A stretch of DNA of 64,000 bases. It comes from Ruegeria atlantica. GTDB lineage: Bacteria; Pseudomonadota; Alphaproteobacteria; Rhodobacterales; Rhodobacteraceae. A program made the position numbers and the translations under genes. The stretch spans positions 124,001 through 188,000 of the forward strand of contig NZ_CYPU01000023.1 of assembly GCF_001458195.1 (NCBI RefSeq). The letters run 5' to 3'. The notes beneath the pieces were generated by a model that made no database searches, was not told where the DNA came from, and saw only the letters and a program-made list of their open reading frames with translations. Of the stretch, positions 60,918-64,000 are shown in pieces; positions within the stretch are counted from its first letter, which is position 1, and every line of letters starts with the position of its first letter.

Positions 60918-61883
60918 TCAAGACCCCGCCGACAATTTGCCGTTCATGCCGCGTTCGGGCACGTCTGCGCCCAGCGCTCCGGCAATCACAGAGATGTTGT
61001 GATCCAGCATCCCGATATACGTGCCTTCATAGGTGCCCGGTTCACCCATTGCGTCGGAATACAGCTCTCCGCCGATGCCAACATCATGACCTTTGGCCGC
61101 AGCACCTTCGATCAGCGCACGCATGGACCGATCAGAAACCGAGCTTTCGACAAACACCGCCGTCAGCTGCTGATCTACCAAGGTATCGACCAGTTCGCCG
61201 ATCCGGTTCAGACCAGCCTCGGACTGGGTCGAGATGCCCTGAATACCAAGCACCTTATAGCCGTATTCCTCACCGAAATAGCCAAAGGCGTCATGCGCCG
61301 TTACAAGCACACGGTTGTTTTCCGGTACGTCAGCCAGCACTTGTTCGCCGTAGGCTTCCAACTGATCAATCTCGGCCAGATGTGTCTGTGCGTTCGCGGC
61401 GAAAAAATCAGCAGCCTCGGGGCGGGCCTCTGTCAGGGCTTCTTGAACCTCGACCACCACATCGCGCCAAACGGCCGGGTTCATCCATACATGCGGGTCA
61501 TACTTATCGGCATAGTCGTCATGCGCGCGCAGTTTGGACTTATCGACACCTTCGGCCACGGCCACGACCGGACGTTTACGTCCGAGATCATGGAAGAAGT
61601 CTTCCATCTGCGCTTCAAGGTAAAGACCGTGCCACAGGATCAGATCCGCCCGGGTCATAGCAACGATGTCGCTGCGGGTCTGTCGATAGGCATGCGGGTC
61701 GACGCCCGGGCCCATCAAGCCCTTGACCTCAACCTGATCGCCACCGATCTGACGTGCCGCATCAGCGATCATACCCGTGGTGGCAACAACCTTTAGCGGC
61801 GCCTCGGCCCATGCCGCGACCGGCAAAGCGGCGGCAATAGCCAAAACCGCAAGAAAACTACGACGAATCATTTCTGACCCCAT
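60918..61883 (-). CDS. Metal-binding periplasmic protein (TroA/MntC/ZnuA cluster)
   Basis: The 321-residue protein has a signal peptide (MIRRSFLAVLAIAAALPVAA after a short lead) and the cluster 9 metal ligands: DPHAYR, YDPHVWMNPAV, TAHDAFGYF and an Asp in GGELYSDAMG. It lacks the His-rich loop of typical ZnuA, which favours Mn or Fe. AGAGGA lies seven bases before the ATG at 61883. It is the first gene of the operon. Two palindromic boxes upstream suggest repression by a Fur-family metal regulator (Mur-like). Confidence 0.93.
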   Translation of the reverse strand: MGSEMIRRSFLAVLAIAAALPVAAWAEAPLKVVATTGMIADAARQIGGDQVEVKGLMGPGVDPHAYRQTRSDIVAMTRADLILWHGLYLEAQMEDFFHDLGRKRPVVAVAEGVDKSKLRAHDDYADKYDPHVWMNPAVWRDVVVEVQEALTEARPEAADFFAANAQTHLAEIDQLEAYGEQVLADVPENNRVLVTAHDAFGYFGEEYGYKVLGIQGISTQSEAGLNRIGELVDTLVDQQLTAVFVESSVSDRSMRALIEGAAAKGHDVGIGGELYSDAMGEPGTYEGTYIGMLDHNISVIAGALGADVPERGMNGKLSAGS

Positions 61884-61907
61884 TTAGGTATCCTCTTGAG
61901 AATGAAT

Positions 61908-61955
61908 ATGCGAACCATTCGCAACTAAGTCAACGCTATTGCGAATTATTCGCAA
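61908..61955. promoter_or_regulatory. Two palindromic Fur-family (Mur-like) boxes
   Basis: ATGCGAACCATTCGCAA (61908-61924) and TTGCGAATTATTCGCAA (61939-61955) share the consensus TGCGAA-N3-TTCGCA. Their starts are 31 bases apart, about three helical turns. They lie between 25 and 72 bases upstream of the metal transporter start. The design is that of Mur/Fur operators; the second copy is a perfect palindrome. Confidence 0.75.
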
Positions 61956-62069
61956 GAAAACCTTAAATTTGTCCATTTGGTCAAAAAAATTGCACACGGA
62001 AGGCCGCTATGCCTTCCAATTAGCGCCAAGCCGTGCGAATTTGGCGCAAACCTCCCAAAGGATGTGAAG

Positions 62070-63068
62070 ATGGAAACGCAGAGCTCAGAAAGCCCCGTGC
62101 GCACCGCGCATCTGCCGCAAGTGACCGAGCCCAGAAACCCCGGTATGGATCTTGATCTGGACTGGGTACGCGCCGTGCAGGTCAATACTTCGGCCATTGA
62201 ACGCCGCGCCGCGACCCTGCCCGGTCGTCGGTCCGTCAAGAAAGAGTATCAGGCCGCGTGGCTGCTGAAGGCGGTCACGATGATCGACCTGACCACCCTG
62301 TCGGGTGACGACACGGTCGGACGAGTGCGCCGTCTGTGTGCCAAGGCACGGCAACCCGTTGCACCTTCGGTTCTGAAGGCGCTGGATATGCCGCCTATCA
62401 CAACCGGGGCCGTTTGCGTCTATCACGACATGATCGAAACCGCTGTGGACGCGCTGCATGGCACCGGCATACCTGTTGCCGCGGTTTCCACCGGCTTCCC
62501 GGCTGGTTTATCGCCATTCCATCTGCGCGTGGCCGAGATCGAAGAAAGTGTGAAAGCCGGCGCCGAAGAGATCGACATCGTGATCTCGCGCCGTCACGTG
62601 CTGTCGGGCGACTGGCAAGCCTTGTATGACGAGATGAAGGCGTTCCGCGTGGCTTGCGGTGATGCGCATGTCAAAGCCATCCTTGCCACCGGCGAACTGG
62701 GCAGCCTGCGCAATGTCGCGCGCGCCTCGCTGGTCTGCATGATGGCCGGGGCGGATTTCATCAAGACCTCGACCGGCAAGGAAAGCGTCAACGCCACCCT
62801 GCCTGTGTCTTTGGTGATGATCCGTGCAATCCGCGACTACTATGACCGCACCGGATACCGGGTCGGCTATAAACCGGCAGGCGGGATTTCAAAAGCCAAG
62901 GACGCGCTGGTTTACCTGTCGCTGATCAAGGACGAACTATGCGACCGCTGGCTGGAGCCGGACCTGTTCCGTTTTGGCGCGTCGTCCTTGTTGGGCGACA
63001 TCGAGCGGCAGTTGGAACACTATGTAACTGGCGCATACTCCGCCGGTTACCGTCACTCCATGGGCTGA
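62070..63068 (+). CDS. deoC: Deoxyribose-phosphate aldolase
   Basis: From the ATG at 62070 (AAAGGATGTGAAG upstream) the product is 332 residues. The Schiff-base lysine is K232 in DFIKTSTGKESVNATLP. Other DeoC elements are IDLTTLSGDDTVGRVRRLCA, IPVAAVSTGFPAG, VKAILATGELG and GYKPAGGISKAKDAL. It splits deoxyribose 5-phosphate into acetaldehyde and glyceraldehyde 3-phosphate in nucleoside salvage. The N-terminal extension of about 60 residues is longer than in E. coli DeoC, as in other Rhodobacterales. The aldehyde dehydrogenase follows after 11 bases and could remove acetaldehyde. Confidence 0.96.
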   Translation: METQSSESPVRTAHLPQVTEPRNPGMDLDLDWVRAVQVNTSAIERRAATLPGRRSVKKEYQAAWLLKAVTMIDLTTLSGDDTVGRVRRLCAKARQPVAPSVLKALDMPPITTGAVCVYHDMIETAVDALHGTGIPVAAVSTGFPAGLSPFHLRVAEIEESVKAGAEEIDIVISRRHVLSGDWQALYDEMKAFRVACGDAHVKAILATGELGSLRNVARASLVCMMAGADFIKTSTGKESVNATLPVSLVMIRAIRDYYDRTGYRVGYKPAGGISKAKDALVYLSLIKDELCDRWLEPDLFRFGASSLLGDIERQLEHYVTGAYSAGYRHSMG

Positions 63069-63079
63069 GGACAAAAACA

Positions 63080-64000
63080 ATGACAGTCAAAGAGATATTC
63101 GAAACCATGGATTACGGCCCTGCCCCCGAAAGTGCCGCCGAGGCTCTGGCCTGGCTGGTCGATCAGGGCGACAAGTTCGGTCACTATATCGATGGTGCGT
63201 TCACCAAACCCGGCAAAGGGTTCGACAGCCGCAACCCGGCGACCGGAGACGTTTTGGCCAAGCTGACGCAGGCCAAACAGGCCGATGTGGATGCTGCCGT
63301 TTCTGCCGCCCGAAAGGCGCAACCGAAATGGGAGAAGCTGGGCGGTGCAGGCCGTGCGCGGTACCTCTATGCCATCGCGCGCTTGTTGCAGAAGCATTCG
63401 CGCCTGTTTGCGGTGCTTGAGAGCCTCGACAACGGCAAGCCGATCCGTGAATCACGCGACATCGACATCCCGTTGGCGCAGCGCCATTTCTTCTACCACG
63501 CCGGCATGGCGCAGCTGATGGAAAGCGAACTGCCCGATGCTGAGGCGTTGGGCGTCTGCGGGCAGATCATTCCGTGGAATTTCCCGCTGCTGATGCTGTC
63601 GTGGAAGATTGCCCCGGCCCTGGCCATGGGCAACACGGTGGTTTTGAAACCGGCCGAGTACACCTCGCTGACAGCCCTGTTGTTCGCCGATATCTGCACC
63701 CAAGCTGGATTGCCCAAAGGCGTAGTCAACATCGTCACTGGTGAAGGCGCCGTGGGCGAGATGATCGTGAACTCGGACGTCGACAAGATCGCCTTTACCG
63801 GCTCGACAGTTGTGGGCCGCCGTATCCGTGAAGCGACTGCAGGGTCGGGCAAGGAACTGACATTGGAACTGGGCGGCAAGTCGGCCTACGTCGTCTTTGA
63901 TGATGCCGATATCGACAGTGCTATCGAAGGTCTGGTCGACGCGATCTGGTTCAATCAGGGGCAGGTTTGCTGTGCGGGCTCCCGCCTGTTGGTACAGGAA
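63080..64000 (+). CDS. Aldehyde dehydrogenase (partial, 3' end outside window)
   Basis: The frame starts MTVKEIFETMDYGPAPESAA at 63080 and stays open to the last base (307 codons). IIPWNFPLLMLSWKIAPALA, FTGSTVVGRRI, LELGGKSAYVVFDDADID and GQVCCAGS show the catalytic Glu and Cys of the ALDH superfamily. It is the probable partner of deoC for acetaldehyde oxidation, as in Rhodobacterales clusters with two tandem aldehyde dehydrogenases. It is complete at the 5' end but cut at the window edge. Confidence 0.93.
   Translation, partial: MTVKEIFETMDYGPAPESAAEALAWLVDQGDKFGHYIDGAFTKPGKGFDSRNPATGDVLAKLTQAKQADVDAAVSAARKAQPKWEKLGGAGRARYLYAIARLLQKHSRLFAVLESLDNGKPIRESRDIDIPLAQRHFFYHAGMAQLMESELPDAEALGVCGQIIPWNFPLLMLSWKIAPALAMGNTVVLKPAEYTSLTALLFADICTQAGLPKGVVNIVTGEGAVGEMIVNSDVDKIAFTGSTVVGRRIREATAGSGKELTLELGGKSAYVVFDDADIDSAIEGLVDAIWFNQGQVCCAGSRLLVQE

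Noticed and set aside
1..64000. CRISPR array, rRNA operon or prophage structural genes
   Set aside because: No regularly spaced repeats, rRNA sequences, capsid, terminase or tail genes were recognised anywhere in the window.

Overview
The window looks like a chromosome segment of a marine Rhodobacterales (Roseobacter-group) alphaproteobacterium. The grounds are gene order and family membership: the NDUFA12-mlaD-DUF2155-aat-accC-accB block, a GapR protein, an RpoE-ChrR pair with a Rhodobacter-type promoter, a Hint-domain secreted protein, a ScfR-type regulator, short CDSs with GGAGG-type ribosome sites, and moderately high GC. No rRNA, CRISPR array or phage structural module was seen. Everything here comes from reading the sequence; no database search was run.

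Layout. 1-7 kb: a partial Hint-domain protein (off the left edge), lepA, a stand-alone DUF4062 protein, small membrane or secreted proteins, a gene-poor kilobase with structured DNA, an overlooked entericidin-type lipoprotein and a SqrR/BigR-like persulfide repressor. 7.3-14.2 kb: core genes clpP, clpX, a Rid protein, NDUFA12, mlaD, DUF2155, aat, accC, accB and a PAS-LuxR regulator. 14.4-20.4 kb: a signalling operon (ScfR-like regulator, lone receiver, small membrane protein, symporter-histidine kinase) and a FliM-like protein. 20.4-22.6 kb: a sulfide/persulfide operon (DUF442, two YeeE-type half transporters, persulfide-dioxygenase-like hydrolase), the likely target of the repressor at 6.6 kb. 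22.8-24.8 kb: small genes, gapR and tRNA-Thr(TGT).

24.8-50.0 kb, between tRNA-Thr and tRNA-Ser(GCT), reads as an accessory region. It holds a zinc-ribbon protein typical of mobile DNA, a porin/Tat-racemase/AraC cluster, an IS30 element, a variant oleate hydratase, a LuxR regulator divergent from a PotABCD-type ABC transporter with two SDRs, an exported sulfatase, a primase-helicase whose first 30 residues come from an IS6 transposase, a second porin/Tat-enzyme/AraC cluster (amidase), and an IS6 pseudogene that cut off a host gene. Degenerate intergenic repeats fill the gaps.

50-64 kb returns to chromosomal content: DUF3775, DUF1365, the singlet-oxygen sigma factor RpoE with anti-sigma ChrR, a PliG-like secreted protein, rmuC, mutL, a four-gene Mn/Zn/Fe ABC transporter with two palindromic metal-regulator sites, deoC and a partial aldehyde dehydrogenase.

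The most interesting items are the CrbS-like switch joined to a ScfR-type regulator, the split SqrR-like regulator and sulfur operon, the IS6-primase chimera, two parallel porin/Tat-enzyme/AraC modules with a clear operator, the oleate hydratase lacking the usual catalytic Glu, and the metal permease with a repressor-like cytosolic tail.
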